This document shows positions 1 through 10,630 of a stretch of DNA of 23,333 nucleotides, in pieces. A program made the position numbers and the translations under genes. The stretch is taken from assembly GCA_002353815.1 (NCBI GenBank), contig DEKK01000013.1:1-23333 (forward strand), read 5' to 3'. Source of the DNA: Bifidobacteriaceae bacterium UBA2724. Lineage in GTDB: Bacteria > Actinomycetota > Actinomycetes > Actinomycetales > Bifidobacteriaceae. Each line of letters begins with the position of its first letter. Positions within the stretch are counted from its first letter, which is position 1. The notes under the pieces were generated by a model. The model was not told where the DNA came from. It saw nothing but the letters and a program-made list of their open reading frames with translations, and did no database searches.

Positions 1-2
1 TG

Positions 3-527
3 TGGTACTACCTCGCCAACCCGCCGACCTTCATGCCGGAATTCCCCTATCTTCGCGAGCAGAACGTCATCACCCATTACAACGGGCCTCTGGACGCGCA
101 GCTCACCGTCGGAGGCCTGCTGTTCCTCATCCCGCTGCTGGCTGTGCTCGTTGTGCCGCGCGCCGTCCGGCGGTGCCGCGACAGCCGTGCGCTGTGCGTC
201 ACCGGGGTCGTCCTGGGGGTGCTGTGCGTGTGCGCCGACGTGCTGTGCACGGGGCTCTCGGTCTTCGGGCAGTCGAACGCGGCCATGTTCTTCCTGCTGG
301 CCGCCCTGTGCGTGGCCATGGAATGGATGCAGGACGCTGCGGCGAGAGACGATGCCGCGGCTGCGGAGCGTCGGTACCGCATTCTGTGCGTCCTGGCGGT
401 GCTGAGCATCGTCCTGGCGGTGCTCATGGCGATGTGCCAGTACGAGGTCGTCGACGCATCCTCTGCTTACGGCAACAGGCTGTACTATATGCGGATGTGG
501 GATTTCTTCGACCTGCTCAAGCTCTGA
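3..527 (+). CDS. Integral membrane protein, C-terminal part (5' end outside window)
   Basis: The frame is open from the first bases of the window and ends at TGA 525-527, giving 174 residues of a larger protein. An internal Met at base 33 has no convincing ribosome site and the frame continues upstream with WYYLANPP, so I treat this as a truncated gene and not a start. Four hydrophobic segments are visible, around GGLLFLIPLLAVLV, VTGVVLGVLCVCADVLC, AMFFLLAALCVAMEW and ILCVLAVLSIVLAVLMAM, separated by short Arg-rich or acidic loops, then a C-terminal tail rich in Tyr and Asp. This resembles the end of a polytopic membrane protein such as a membrane glycosyltransferase or DUF6020-like protein. 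No catalytic motif is present in the visible part, so the family is a guess. Real gene: fairly sure. Function: unknown. Confidence 0.7.
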   Translation, partial: WYYLANPPTFMPEFPYLREQNVITHYNGPLDAQLTVGGLLFLIPLLAVLVVPRAVRRCRDSRALCVTGVVLGVLCVCADVLCTGLSVFGQSNAAMFFLLAALCVAMEWMQDAAARDDAAAAERRYRILCVLAVLSIVLAVLMAMCQYEVVDASSAYGNRLYYMRMWDFFDLLKL

Positions 528-636
528 CCGGTGCACGGCGTTCCATGGCCGACGCCGCCGGCGGCGGGCGCTGCGGCATCCGAGGCGATCGCGGCATCGA
601 CTCGGTCCTCTGCGACGACCATGGGGAGAAGACCCT

Positions 637-777
637 ATGATAGATGAGACATGGATTGCGGCGGGCGCCGCGGATCGTCGGGAGTCCGGCTGGTCCGGTC
701 TGGCGCAGCCGTTGAGCCGTGCGGTCATGCGATGGATACGAAAGGTGGTCGCGCTGTGTCACGTTCTTGCGGTGTGA
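637..777 (+). CDS. Possible 46-residue small protein overlapping the lipoprotein gene
   Basis: ATG 637 is preceded by GGGGAGAAG (622-630) at a good ribosome-site distance. The frame runs 46 codons to TGA 775-777. The peptide begins MIDETWIAAG and ends RKVVALCHVLAV; its last third is basic then hydrophobic. It overlaps the preferred GTG start of the following lipoprotein (756) by 22 bp in another frame, an arrangement compatible with translational coupling. I recognise no family. It could be a genuine small ORF, the remnant of a larger gene, or chance in GC-rich DNA. The ribosome site is the only positive evidence. Confidence 0.3.
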   Translation: MIDETWIAAGAADRRESGWSGLAQPLSRAVMRWIRKVVALCHVLAV

Positions 778-1346
778 GGCGACGGTCGACTCTGTTGGCG
801 GCGGTCGCCGCGCTCGTCATGATGACGATGTGCCTGGCATCCTGCGCGCCCATCGGTCATGCCGTGGGCGATACCCAGGACACCCAGATTGAGGTGGCGC
901 ATGATTACATCGACCGCTCCGATTACAGCGTCGCGCTCGTGGGAAGCCACGATGACGACGATCTGGTGCAGACGTTCCGCACCAACGTCGAAAACAACGG
1001 CGTCAGCGTGTATTACGCCGAGGCCGACAACGGCGACCAGCAACGCAAGGCCGTCGAGGATTTCTGCAAGCGCAAGATCACTTTCATCGTGGTGCATCCC
1101 GACGACCCCGAGAACTCGGCATGGAAGGATTCCCTCGGGGTCGCGCGCCAGGTGGGCACCCCCGTCATCTTCCTCGACGGATCGATAGATCCCGACGACC
1201 AGCTGCTCTACGCCGCGAATTTCATTCCCACCCGTGACATGGAGGACATCCCCAACAACGTGTATTCGGTCTACCATGCGTTGGCTGCGGTGATCAACGC
1301 CGACTCCCATGAGAAAGAGATGTACGTCCATCTGAGCGGATTGTGA
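756..1346 (+). CDS. Short lipoprotein resembling one lobe of a sugar-binding (type I periplasmic-binding) protein
   Basis: The GTG at 756 is preferred over ATG 651 and ATG 732 because AAAGGTGG (742-749) sits about 7 nt upstream and because it places a lipoprotein signal at the N-terminus: RRR, a hydrophobic stretch, then LASC with the acceptor Cys at residue 30. The mature part (SVALVGSHDDDDLVQTF..., YYAEADNGDQQRKAVEDF, FIVVHPDDPENSAWKDSL, VGTPVIFLDGSI) has the alternating strand-helix pattern of the N-terminal lobe of ribose/galactose-type substrate-binding proteins. The protein is only 196 residues, against roughly 300-350 for complete family members, and the second lobe is absent. No ABC permease or ATPase gene adjoins it. 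It may be a truncated binding protein or a surface lipoprotein that has kept one lobe. Lipoprotein: likely. Sugar binding: inferred. Confidence 0.72.
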   Translation: MSRSCGVRRRSTLLAAVAALVMMTMCLASCAPIGHAVGDTQDTQIEVAHDYIDRSDYSVALVGSHDDDDLVQTFRTNVENNGVSVYYAEADNGDQQRKAVEDFCKRKITFIVVHPDDPENSAWKDSLGVARQVGTPVIFLDGSIDPDDQLLYAANFIPTRDMEDIPNNVYSVYHALAAVINADSHEKEMYVHLSGL

Positions 1347-1412
1347 CAGGGCCGCTGGTGCGTCCGCGGCGGTGTGGCTCAGGCAGACCCGAACTCAACA
1401 GGAGAGTGATGC

Positions 1413-3917
<2,505 letters not shown>

Positions 3918-4051
3918 CCTTCCCGCCCCGCCTCGTCCTGCCGCGCACCGCCATATTTCGGCGGATTTCGGCAATCGTCATGCGCAGCAAGTAATAATGG
4001 TAGGGATTACATCACAAAATAGGGAACACATATATGAACAACGGAGGCCCT
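3918..4051 (+). promoter_or_regulatory. Intergenic region upstream of aconitase with hairpin and candidate -10
   Basis: A short hairpin, CCGCC-ATATTTC-GGCGG, lies at about 3948-3964 and may weakly terminate the ATPase transcript. A TAATAAT hexamer-like element (3992-3998) could be the -10 of the acn promoter, with CGGCAA about 17 nt upstream as a poor -35. I see no operator resembling a known aconitase regulator site. Confidence 0.25.
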
Positions 4052-6751
4052 ATGTCCTATCGCGATTCGCAGCTTGCCCGGCTTTCGGTCGGCGACAAGA
4101 CGTTCGATTACTACTCGATCGCCAATCTGCCGGGAATCGACCATTTGCCCTACTCGCTCAAGGTGCTGGTCGAGAACCTCATCCGCAACACCGACGGCAG
4201 CAATATCACCGACGGCCATGTCAAGACGCTTCTTGACTGGGATGCCGCGGCCGAGCCAAGCCACGAGATCCAGTTCACTCCGAGCCGTGTGGTCATGCAG
4301 GACTTCACCGGCGTCCCCTGCATCGTCGACCTCGCCACGATGCGCGACGCGGTCAGGAACCTTGGCGGCGACCCCGAGGTCATCAACCCGCAGGTGCCGG
4401 CGCAGATGGTCATCGACCACTCCGTGCAGATCGACGTGGCGGGCGTGCCCAACGCCATCGAGCAGAACATGGACATTGAATACAAGCGCAACAAGGAACG
4501 CTACCAGTTCCTGCGCTGGGGCCAGCAGGCGTTCCGCAACTTCCGCGTCGTTCCTCCGGGGACGGGCATCATCCACCAGGTCAACATCGAATACCTCGCC
4601 AAGTGCGTCATGACCAAGGCCGCCGGCGACACCACGCTCGCATATCTGGATTCCTGCGTCGGCACCGATTCGCACACCACCACCGTCAACGGCCTGGGCG
4701 TGCTCGGCTGGGGCGTGGGCGGCATCGAAGCCGAGGCCGCCATGCTCGGCCAGCCGATCTCCATGCTCGTGCCGCGCGTCGTCGGGTTCAAGCTCACCGG
4801 TTCCATCCCCGAGGGCGTCACCGCCACCGACGTGGTGCTCACCATCACCGACATGCTGCGCCAGCATGGCGTCGTCGGCAAGTTCGTCGAATTCTATGGT
4901 TCGGGCGTCGCCTCCGTGCCGCTGGCCAACCGCGCCACGATCGGCAACATGAGCCCGGAGTTCGGCTCCACCTGCGGCATCTTCCCGATCGACCAGGTCA
5001 CCCTCGACTACCTGCGCCTCACCGGACGCAGCGACGAGCAGATCGCCCTCGTCGAGGCCTACGCCAAGGCCAACAAGCTGTGGGGCGACACCACCGACCC
5101 GAACTACGTGGAACCCACGTACTCCGAATACATGGAGCTCGACCTGTCCACCGTCAAGCCGTCGATCGCCGGCCCGAAGCGTCCGCAGGACCGCATCCTG
5201 CTGTCCGATGCCAAGCAGACCTTCGAGGACACGCTGCCGGCGTACGTCACCGACAGGACCAACACCGGCGACGTGCCGGTCGAGTCCGCCGTCAAGGGCG
5301 ACTTCGACATCAGGAACGGCTCCGTGGCCATCGCATCCATCACCTCGTGCACCAACACGTCGAATCCGTCGGTCATGATCGCCGCCGGTCTGCTCGCGCG
5401 CAACGCCCACCGGCTCGGCCTCAAGCCGAAGCCGTGGGTCAAGACGTCGCTCGCCCCGGGCTCCCAGGTCGTCACGGACTATTACAAGAAGTCCGGCCTG
5501 CAGGATGACCTCGACGCCCTCGGATACGAGCTTGTCGGCTATGGCTGCGCCACCTGCATCGGCAACTCCGGCCCGCTCGACCCCGACATCTCCAAGGAGA
5601 TCAACGACAACGACCTCGCCGTCACGGCGGTGCTGTCCGGCAACCGCAACTTCGAAGGCCGCATCAGCCCCGACGTCAAGATGAACTACCTGGCGTCGCC
5701 GCCGCTCGTCATCGCCTACGCCCTCGCCGGAACCATGGATTTCGACTTCGAGACCCAGCCGCTCGGCCAGGACCAGCAGGGCAACGACGTGTACCTCAGG
5801 GACATCTGGCCTTCCAACGATGACATCGCCGAGACCATCACCTCGTCCCTGAGCCGCGAGATGTTCGTCAAGGACTACGCCTCCGTGTTCGACGGCGACG
5901 ACCGCTGGCGCGGGCTCGACGTTCCGAAGGGCGAGCTGTTCGCCTGGGACCCGGACTCCACCTATGTGCGTCGCCAGACGTTCTTCGACGGCATGGGCGC
6001 CGAACCGGAACCCGTCAAGGACTTCTCGGGGGCCCGCGTGCTCGCGCTGCTCGGCGATTCCGTGACCACCGACCACATCTCGCCCGCAGGCGCGTTCAAG
6101 GCCTCCAGCCCCGCCGGCAAGTATCTGGTTGAGCATGGCGTGCAGCCGCGCGATTTCAACTCCTACGGTTCGCGCCGCGGCAACCACGAGGTCATGGTGC
6201 GCGGCACCTTCGGCAACATCCGTCTGCGCAACCAGCTTCTGGCCTCGATGGGGCAGGAGGTGACGCCCGGCGGATACACCTATGACTTCACCACCGGCAA
6301 GCCGAACACGATCTTCGACGCCGCCCGGAACTACAAGGCCCAGGGCACGCCGCTCGTCGTGCTCGCGGGCAAGGAGTACGGCACCGGCTCGTCCCGCGAC
6401 TGGGCGGCCAAGGGCACGATGATGCTCGGTGTCAAGGCCGTCATCGCGCGCAGCTTCGAACGCATCCACCGCTCCAACCTCATCGGCATGGGCGTGCTGC
6501 CCCTCCAGTTCCCCGAAGGCGAGTCCGCTCAGTCCCTGGGGCTTGACGGATCCGAGACGTATGCGATCGGCGGTCTCGAGGCCATGAACGACGGCCCTGT
6601 GCCCTCCACCATCGCGGTGACCGCCACGAAGGCCGACGGATCCACCGTGACCTTCGACGCGACCGTGCGCATCGACACCCCGGGAGAGGCTGATTACTAC
6701 CGCAACGGAGGCATCCTGCAGTACGTGCTGCGCAACCTCATGCGCGGCTGA
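4052..6751 (+). CDS. acnA: Aconitate hydratase (aconitase A family)
   Basis: Cytoplasmic [4Fe-4S] enzyme interconverting citrate and isocitrate through cis-aconitate. In bifidobacteria, which lack a full TCA cycle, it supplies 2-oxoglutarate for glutamate synthesis. From ATG 4052 the protein has 899 residues, the normal AcnA/IRP1 length. The three cluster ligands are Cys433 in SCTNTSNPS and Cys499/Cys502 in GCATCIGNSGPL. The N-terminal domain motif DSCVGTDSHTT and the C-terminal swivel-domain motif GKEYGTGSSRDWAAKG are both present. ATG 4052 has GGAGG at 4043-4047. An in-frame ATG at 4034 with AGGGA (4021-4025) would add six residues and cannot be excluded. Single-gene transcription unit: a strong hairpin follows the stop. 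Function is certain at family level. Confidence 0.97.
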   Translation: MSYRDSQLARLSVGDKTFDYYSIANLPGIDHLPYSLKVLVENLIRNTDGSNITDGHVKTLLDWDAAAEPSHEIQFTPSRVVMQDFTGVPCIVDLATMRDAVRNLGGDPEVINPQVPAQMVIDHSVQIDVAGVPNAIEQNMDIEYKRNKERYQFLRWGQQAFRNFRVVPPGTGIIHQVNIEYLAKCVMTKAAGDTTLAYLDSCVGTDSHTTTVNGLGVLGWGVGGIEAEAAMLGQPISMLVPRVVGFKLTGSIPEGVTATDVVLTITDMLRQHGVVGKFVEFYGSGVASVPLANRATIGNMSPEFGSTCGIFPIDQVTLDYLRLTGRSDEQIALVEAYAKANKLWGDTTDPNYVEPTYSEYMELDLSTVKPSIAGPKRPQDRILLSDAKQTFEDTLPAYVTDRTNTGDVPVESAVKGDFDIRNGSVAIASITSCTNTSNPSVMIAAGLLARNAHRLGLKPKPWVKTSLAPGSQVVTDYYKKSGLQDDLDALGYELVGYGCATCIGNSGPLDPDISKEINDNDLAVTAVLSGNRNFEGRISPDVKMNYLASPPLVIAYALAGTMDFDFETQPLGQDQQGNDVYLRDIWPSNDDIAETITSSLSREMFVKDYASVFDGDDRWRGLDVPKGELFAWDPDSTYVRRQTFFDGMGAEPEPVKDFSGARVLALLGDSVTTDHISPAGAFKASSPAGKYLVEHGVQPRDFNSYGSRRGNHEVMVRGTFGNIRLRNQLLASMGQEVTPGGYTYDFTTGKPNTIFDAARNYKAQGTPLVVLAGKEYGTGSSRDWAAKGTMMLGVKAVIARSFERIHRSNLIGMGVLPLQFPEGESAQSLGLDGSETYAIGGLEAMNDGPVPSTIAVTATKADGSTVTFDATVRIDTPGEADYYRNGGILQYVLRNLMRG

Positions 6752-6781
6752 CGTCTGGCATCCGACGCCATGGCGAATGCT

Positions 6782-6809
6782 CGAGGGGCTTGGGATTCCA
6801 AGCCCCTCG
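6782..6809 (+). terminator. Hairpin terminator after aconitase gene
   Basis: A perfect 12-bp inverted repeat, CGAGGGGCTTGG / CCAAGCCCCTCG, with a GATT loop begins about 30 nt after the acnA stop. Only a weak T-rich stretch follows (TTGCGTTT), so it may be partly factor-assisted. Confidence 0.75.
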
Positions 6810-7179
6810 TTGCGTTTCCGCGATCCGTGGAGGGGGGGGCGCACGCCGCGGCCTCGGGGGAGGGGCGATGCGCGACGGCCGGATACAATATGCCGATGTG
6901 CTTGGCTGGTTGGCACTGGCATGTCAACGACACGCCCAGATATGTCATCTTTTCAAAACCAGATGTAGGGAAACTCCGAAATGGAAAAACCCGAAAACCA
7001 AGGATTTATAGGCTTCTCAAAAATGTGAAAACGCTATATGTGGGGATGTGAAATACGTCACAGCCTAAATATGGGTTGCATCGCGTCTTTCTGGGGTATC
7101 CTGTTCCTTGCTGAACAAAGAAGCAGCGGTCCGGGGTACGATGTGCCGGGCCTGCAGGACAGTCGATACAGGAGGAGAC
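6810..7179 (+). promoter_or_regulatory. Promoter region of nrdDG with two NrdR-like boxes
   Basis: No gene is supported in this 370-bp stretch, whose right half is distinctly more AT-rich than its surroundings. CTATATGTGG (7034-7043) and CTAAATATGG (7065-7074) each match 8 of the 10 core positions of the published NrdR box, CwAtATaTwG, and lie exactly 31 bp apart, the three-helical-turn spacing usual for NrdR tandem sites. A promoter can be drawn just downstream: TATCCT (7097-7102) as -10, with TTGCAT (7076-7081) or the overlapping GGTTGC as a sub-optimal -35. Binding there would repress nrdDG when dATP/ATP-loaded NrdR is present. This is pattern-based; no nrdR gene lies in the window. Confidence 0.5.
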
Positions 7180-9606
7180 ATGGAGACTCAGATGCTGGAT
7201 GAACGCGTCGAAGTGGATGCGATGACGGATGCCGATTCTTCGTTTGACGATGCCGCCGAGACCATCAAGGTCGAGAAGCGCGATGGTCGTGTCGTCGATT
7301 TCGACCGAGTGAACATCTACAACGCCATCGCCGCCGCGTACAAGGAGCTCAACCGTCAGATTGGCGGCGAGGAGCACAGCATCATCAACTCCATGGTCGA
7401 TCAGGTCGAAGGCGAGATCCGCGACCGCTACACCAATCCGGTCAAGATCGAAGACATCCAGACCCTCGTGGAGCACGCCCTCATCAACGAGCACGAGTAC
7501 GAGGTCGCCCGCGCCTATACGAACTACCGCCTCAACCGCGACATCGATCGTGCCAAGGCGACGGACATCAACGAGGCCGTCAAGCGCCTCACGACCCGCG
7601 ACGAATCCCTGGTGCGCGAGAACGCCAACAAGGACTCCAACGTCTACGCCACGCAGCGCGACCTGCTGGCGGGCGCGGTGAGCAAGGCCACGGCGTTCTC
7701 CATGCTTCCCAAGGACGTGTCTAACGCCCACATGAAGGGCGACATCCACTTCCATGACGCGGATTACTCGCCGTTCACCGCGCAGAGCAACTGCTCGCTG
7801 CCTGATTTCGGTGACATGCTCGAGCACGGGTTCGCCCTCGGCAACGCGATGATGGATTCCCCGAAGTCCATCATGACCGCCGCCACGCAGATCACCCAGA
7901 TCATCAAGGACATCGCCAGCTCCCAGTACGGCGGACAGACCGTGAACCGCTGCGACGAGATGATGAGCCGCTACGCCGAGATCGACTACCGCAAGAACCT
8001 CGACATGGCCGGGATGATCATGCCCGACGGAATGCCGATCGACGCCGCGCGCCGTCTCATCGACGAGATGCGCGAGCGTGAGCCTAAGGGCCTGCACCTC
8101 GAAGAGGGCAAAACCATCGCCCCCGACGTGCCGTTCGACGCCGAGGCGTCGGAGCTCGAGCAGCTGCGCCAGATCTACGCCAAAATCATGACGCGCAAGA
8201 ACATCTACGACGCCATGCAGACCATGGAGTACCAGATCAACTCCAACCGCGTGTCCAACGGCCAGACGCCGTTCGTCACCGTCGGATTCGGACTGGGCAC
8301 CTCGTGGTTCGCCCGCGAGATCCAGCGCGCCATCCTGCTCGTGCGCATCCGCGGCCTGGGCAAGGACCGCCACACCGCGATCTTCCCCAAGCTCGTGTTC
8401 ACGATTAAGCACGGCCTCAATGCCGATCCGGGTGACCCGAACTACGACATGAAGCAGCTCGCCCTCGAATGCTCCACGAAGCGCATGTACCCCGACGTGG
8501 TGTTCTACGAGAACATCATCAAGATCACCGGTTCCTTCAAGGCCCCGATGGGCTGCCGTTCCTTCCTCCAGGGATGGACCGACCCCAAGACCGGCAAGGA
8601 TGTCGAGGACGGACGCATGAACCTCGGCGTCGTCACCGTCAACATCCCGCGCATCGCGCTGGAATCCCACGGCGACAAGGACCGCTTCTGGCATCTGTTC
8701 GACGAGCGCATGGCCGTCGCGCACCACGCGCTGCAGTTCCGCATCATGCGTTGCAAGCAGGCTTCTCCAATCAACGCCCCGACGCTGTTTGAATACGGTG
8801 CCTTCGGCCGTCTCAAGCCGACCGATTCCGTCGACTCCCTGTTCCGCAACGAGCGCGCCACCGTGTCCCTGGGCTACATCGGCCTGTATGAGGCGACGAG
8901 CGTGTTCTACGGCAAGGATTGGATGACCGACCACACGTGGGATCCGGACGGCAAGGAGTTCGCGCTCGAGATCGTGCGCCGCATGAACCACCTGTGCAAG
9001 AAGTGGGCCAAGGAGGAGGGCTACCACTACTCCGTGTATTCCACCCCGGCCGAGTCGCTGACCGACCGCTTCTGCCGCATGGACCAGCAGAAGTTCGGCA
9101 AGGTCGAAGGCGTCACCGACCATGATTTCTACACCAACAGCTTCCACTACCCGGTGTGGCTGCGCCCGACCCCGATGGAGAAGCTCGACTACGAGAAGGA
9201 CTTCCCGTATCTGGCCTCCGGCGGCTTCATCAACTACTGCGAGTTCCCGAGCCTGCAGCAGAACCCCAAGGCCCTCGAGGCCGTGTGGGACTACGCCTAC
9301 AAGATCGGGATCGGTTACCTGGGCACCAACACGCCCATCGACCACTGCTTCGTGTGCGGCTACGAAGGCGACTTCGAACCCACCGAGGACGGCTTCAAGT
9401 GCCCCGAGTGCGGCAACTCCGACCCGAACAAGTGCAACGTGACCAAGCGCACCTGCGGCTATCTGGGCAACCCGGTGCAGCGCCCGATGGTGCATGGCCG
9501 CCACGAAGAGATCGCTCACCGCGTCAAGCACATGCAAGGCGAGACCGGCCGTGTCGTCCTCGCCGATGGCACGAGCAAGACGTGGTGGGATGACAAGAAC
9601 GAGTAG
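7180..9606 (+). CDS. nrdD: Anaerobic (class III) ribonucleoside-triphosphate reductase
   Basis: Reduces ribonucleoside triphosphates to dNTPs under anoxia using a glycyl radical. An ATP-cone allosteric domain begins at about residue 27 (IKVEKRDGRVVDFDRVNIY). The catalytic barrel follows, with HFHDADY and the conserved QINSNRVSNGQTPFVT region. Near the C-terminus are the zinc ribbon (Cys723, Cys726, Cys741, Cys744) and the glycyl-radical motif RTCGYLG with Gly760. ATG 7180 is chosen because AGGAGGAG (7170-7177) is immediately upstream; an ATG at 7108 lacks a ribosome site and would lie in the leader. Length (808) and all key residues are intact. nrdG follows within 20 bp, so the two form an operon, probably NrdR-controlled. 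The enzyme fits a strictly anaerobic lifestyle. Confidence 0.97.
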   Translation: METQMLDERVEVDAMTDADSSFDDAAETIKVEKRDGRVVDFDRVNIYNAIAAAYKELNRQIGGEEHSIINSMVDQVEGEIRDRYTNPVKIEDIQTLVEHALINEHEYEVARAYTNYRLNRDIDRAKATDINEAVKRLTTRDESLVRENANKDSNVYATQRDLLAGAVSKATAFSMLPKDVSNAHMKGDIHFHDADYSPFTAQSNCSLPDFGDMLEHGFALGNAMMDSPKSIMTAATQITQIIKDIASSQYGGQTVNRCDEMMSRYAEIDYRKNLDMAGMIMPDGMPIDAARRLIDEMREREPKGLHLEEGKTIAPDVPFDAEASELEQLRQIYAKIMTRKNIYDAMQTMEYQINSNRVSNGQTPFVTVGFGLGTSWFAREIQRAILLVRIRGLGKDRHTAIFPKLVFTIKHGLNADPGDPNYDMKQLALECSTKRMYPDVVFYENIIKITGSFKAPMGCRSFLQGWTDPKTGKDVEDGRMNLGVVTVNIPRIALESHGDKDRFWHLFDERMAVAHHALQFRIMRCKQASPINAPTLFEYGAFGRLKPTDSVDSLFRNERATVSLGYIGLYEATSVFYGKDWMTDHTWDPDGKEFALEIVRRMNHLCKKWAKEEGYHYSVYSTPAESLTDRFCRMDQQKFGKVEGVTDHDFYTNSFHYPVWLRPTPMEKLDYEKDFPYLASGGFINYCEFPSLQQNPKALEAVWDYAYKIGIGYLGTNTPIDHCFVCGYEGDFEPTEDGFKCPECGNSDPNKCNVTKRTCGYLGNPVQRPMVHGRHEEIAHRVKHMQGETGRVVLADGTSKTWWDDKNE

Positions 9607-9622
9607 TAGGGGCACGATACCA

Positions 9623-10432
9623 GTGGAGAATTCTTCGGGAACCACGTCGTCGCCGTCCGATTTCGAGGCTCCCTCGCGTGTTGACGAGACAGCCGCCGCA
9701 ATCGGCGACTGGATCAACACCGGGGGGCGGTCCCGTCGCCACTCCTGGAGGGATTTCGCGCAGGACGATGCCGACCGCGGTCCGTGTATTCCGTACGCGA
9801 AATCGAACAATCCGGCGGCGGGGCAGTGGGATGGTCGCACGATGAGCCGCGGGGTCGTCGCCGACTACAAGCGCATGGTCGTGACCGATGGCGAAGGCAT
9901 CCGCAATTCGCTGTATGTCAGCGGCTGCCCGTTCCGTTGTGAGGGGTGCTACAACTCCTCCATCTGGGATTTCCAGGCGGGGCATCCGTACACCTCCGAG
10001 CTGGAGGACGCCATCGTCAAGGACCTTGCCACCGATTACATCCAGGGCCTGACCTTGCTGGGCGGCGAGCCGATGCTCAACACGCCCATGCTGCTGCCTT
10101 TGGTGCATCGCATCCGCGACACCTACGGCGACACCAAGGACATCTGGTGCTGGACAGGCTACACCTGGGAGGAACTCATGCGCCCCGGCGAGACGCCGGA
10201 CAAACGCGAGCTGCTCGAATGCGTGGACGTACTCGTCGATGGCCGCTACATCGCTGCGCAGAAGGATTCCCTGCTCCAGTTCCGTGGATCGGCGAACCAG
10301 CGCGTGATCGATGTGCGCGCATCGCTTGACATGGGGGAGGTCGTGATCTGGCCCAAGCTGCACGACCAGCACCGCTTCATCCCCGACATCTACGGAAAGG
10401 ACCGCGTCGCGGGCGAAGGCAGTGCTTCGTGA
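9623..10432 (+). CDS. nrdG: Anaerobic ribonucleotide reductase activating protein (radical SAM)
   Basis: Radical SAM activase that generates the glycyl radical on NrdD using S-adenosylmethionine and a [4Fe-4S] cluster. The cluster motif CX3CX2C is CPFRCEGC (Cys102, Cys106, Cys109). Further NrdG marks are VTDGEGIRNSLYVSGC, LLGGEPML and the WCWTGYTWEEL segment. Start choice is uncertain: GTG 9623 has AGGGG (9608-9612) upstream; ATG 9590 would overlap nrdD by 17 bp; ATG 9842 would give a short 196-residue protein beginning next to the conserved core. With GTG 9623 there are about 80 residues of polar, poorly conserved sequence before VADYKRMVVTDGEG. Placement directly after nrdD indicates an operon. 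Function is secure, N-terminus is not. Confidence 0.95.
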   Translation: MENSSGTTSSPSDFEAPSRVDETAAAIGDWINTGGRSRRHSWRDFAQDDADRGPCIPYAKSNNPAAGQWDGRTMSRGVVADYKRMVVTDGEGIRNSLYVSGCPFRCEGCYNSSIWDFQAGHPYTSELEDAIVKDLATDYIQGLTLLGGEPMLNTPMLLPLVHRIRDTYGDTKDIWCWTGYTWEELMRPGETPDKRELLECVDVLVDGRYIAAQKDSLLQFRGSANQRVIDVRASLDMGEVVIWPKLHDQHRFIPDIYGKDRVAGEGSAS

Positions 10433-10513
10433 CGGTGCGCCGCTAGGCAAACCGTCCATGAGACAGCCGTTCACGAGACACCGACACGGCGCCGGCATGG
10501 CCCGACACGGCCC

Positions 10514-10562
10514 GGAATCGCGCCCCGTTCACCGATTGCTTCGATGGGCGGGGCGCGATTCC
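10514..10562. terminator. Hairpin between convergent nrdG and lysR genes
   Basis: A 14-bp perfect inverted repeat, GGAATCGCGCCCCG / CGGGGCGCGATTCC, with a 21-nt loop lies between the converging genes and could act on both strands. There is no T-tract on either side. Confidence 0.6.
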
Positions 10563-10606
10563 GTTGGACGACGCGGCCCATTGGGTGCGGCTGAATGCAT
10601 GGGGCG

Positions 10607-10623
10607 CGCCGCCGCTGGCGGCG
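10607..10623 (-). terminator. Small GC hairpin at the end of lysR
   Basis: A 7-bp stem, CGCCGCC-GCT-GGCGGCG, starts 7 nt past the lysR stop on the minus strand. It has no T-run, so it may simply assist the larger neighbouring hairpin. Confidence 0.35.
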
Positions 10624-10630
10624 GGGGGAA

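Noticed and set aside
4007..6922. Very long open frame antisense to aconitase (971 codons)
   Set aside because: It mirrors acnA in GC-rich DNA, is full of Val, Gly, His and Asp runs, has no recognisable domain, and the plus-strand gene has every aconitase motif.
7006..9840. Very long open frame antisense to nrdD (944 codons)
   Set aside because: Compositional shadow of nrdD; no domain, no ribosome site, and it crosses the nrdDG promoter region.
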